A stretch of DNA of 43,279 nucleotides from Alcaligenaceae bacterium (GTDB lineage Bacteria; Pseudomonadota; Gammaproteobacteria; Burkholderiales; Burkholderiaceae_B). The position numbers and the translations under genes were made by a program. Position 1 is the first letter of the stretch. Each line of letters begins with the position of its first letter. The notes under the pieces were generated by a model. The model was given only the letters and a program-made list of their open reading frames with translations, was not told where the DNA came from and ran no database searches. Of this stretch, positions 43,186-43,279 are shown piece after piece. Location of the stretch: the NCBI GenBank assembly GCA_012727555.1, contig JAAYGT010000062.1, positions 1-43,279 on the forward strand. The letters run 5' to 3'.

Positions 43186-43279
43186 TTTCTTGAGCAGATT
43201 GCAGCCGCATGAAACGCTGGTGGTTTCTTGAGCAAATTACATCCACATGAAACGCTGGTGGTTTCTTGAGCAAATTACA
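43186..43279. repeat. 38-bp tandem repeat running off the window edge
   Basis: Two full units (43186-43223 and 43224-43261) and 18 bases of a third (43262-43279) are in direct tandem. Each unit begins TTTCTTGAGC and ends GAAACGCTGGTGG. Unit 1 differs from unit 2 at four positions (A to G three times and T to G once), and unit 3 matches unit 2 as far as it is seen. A degraded copy sharing ATTGCAGC may precede it near 43,163. The unit is not a multiple of 3, so it is not a protein repeat. The full number of copies lies outside the window. Confidence 0.93.

Noticed and set aside
43186..43279. CRISPR array
   Set aside because: The 38-bp units abut directly with no variable spacers between them, and no cas genes are present.

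Overview
The window reads as a chromosomal stretch of a moderately GC-rich betaproteobacterium, most likely Burkholderiales and Alcaligenaceae-like (Bordetella, Pusillimonas or Castellaniella relatives). This is an inference from the pncC-pgpA-thiL-nusB-ribH-ribBA order, the stand-alone Bug-type solute receptor, the paired acyl-CoA dehydrogenases and the general protein flavour. No rRNA, tRNA, prophage, insertion sequence or CRISPR array is visible. Coding density is high, and no gene-free gap exceeds about 300 bases.

Left part (1-15,035). A minus-strand housekeeping run holds ribBA, ribH, nusB, thiL, pgpA and pncC with overlapping or nearly overlapping ends, so it is probably one transcription unit. 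It links riboflavin and thiamine cofactor supply, transcription antitermination, phospholipid synthesis and NMN recycling. ftsY lies upstream on the same strand. rsmD, coaD and a YfhL-type ferredoxin run rightward from a divergent promoter region. Next come a MOSC-N-only protein, a large AsmA-family protein, an O-acetylhomoserine sulfhydrylase (metY type), a YidB protein, an ornithine-cyclodeaminase-family reductase, a YcgR flagellar brake and a thiopurine methyltransferase.

Middle (15,032-28,275). This part holds an NhaR-type LysR regulator divergent from a TerC/Alx membrane protein, a CopD-family membrane protein and a small secreted glycine-rich protein ending at a bidirectional terminator. 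Two acyl-CoA dehydrogenase subunits follow, resembling the pimeloyl-CoA dehydrogenase large/small pair, then a Bug receptor, a Bcr/CflA drug-efflux MFS protein and an HSL-type alpha/beta hydrolase. A two-gene module pairs a periplasmic binding protein (PF04392 type) with a membrane diguanylate cyclase. A MocR regulator ends the region.

Right part (28,278-43,162). This looks like a catabolic island. MocR is divergent from a run of an M20 deacylase, a complete peptide-type ABC importer (binding protein, two permeases, fused double ATPase), a cupin, a histone-deacetylase-fold amidohydrolase, an M20 carbamoylase-type hydrolase, an EamA transporter and a PuuC-like aldehyde dehydrogenase. It is followed by a convergent GhrA-like reductase, a class III omega-aminotransferase and a GntR/FCD regulator. 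My inference is a pathway that imports an N-acylated or otherwise conjugated amine, removes the blocking groups, transaminates the free amine to an aldehyde and oxidises it to an acid. The substrate is unknown. Direct repeats (TGGACC) between MocR and the M20 gene are a candidate operator. The window ends inside a 38-bp tandem repeat just after the GntR gene.
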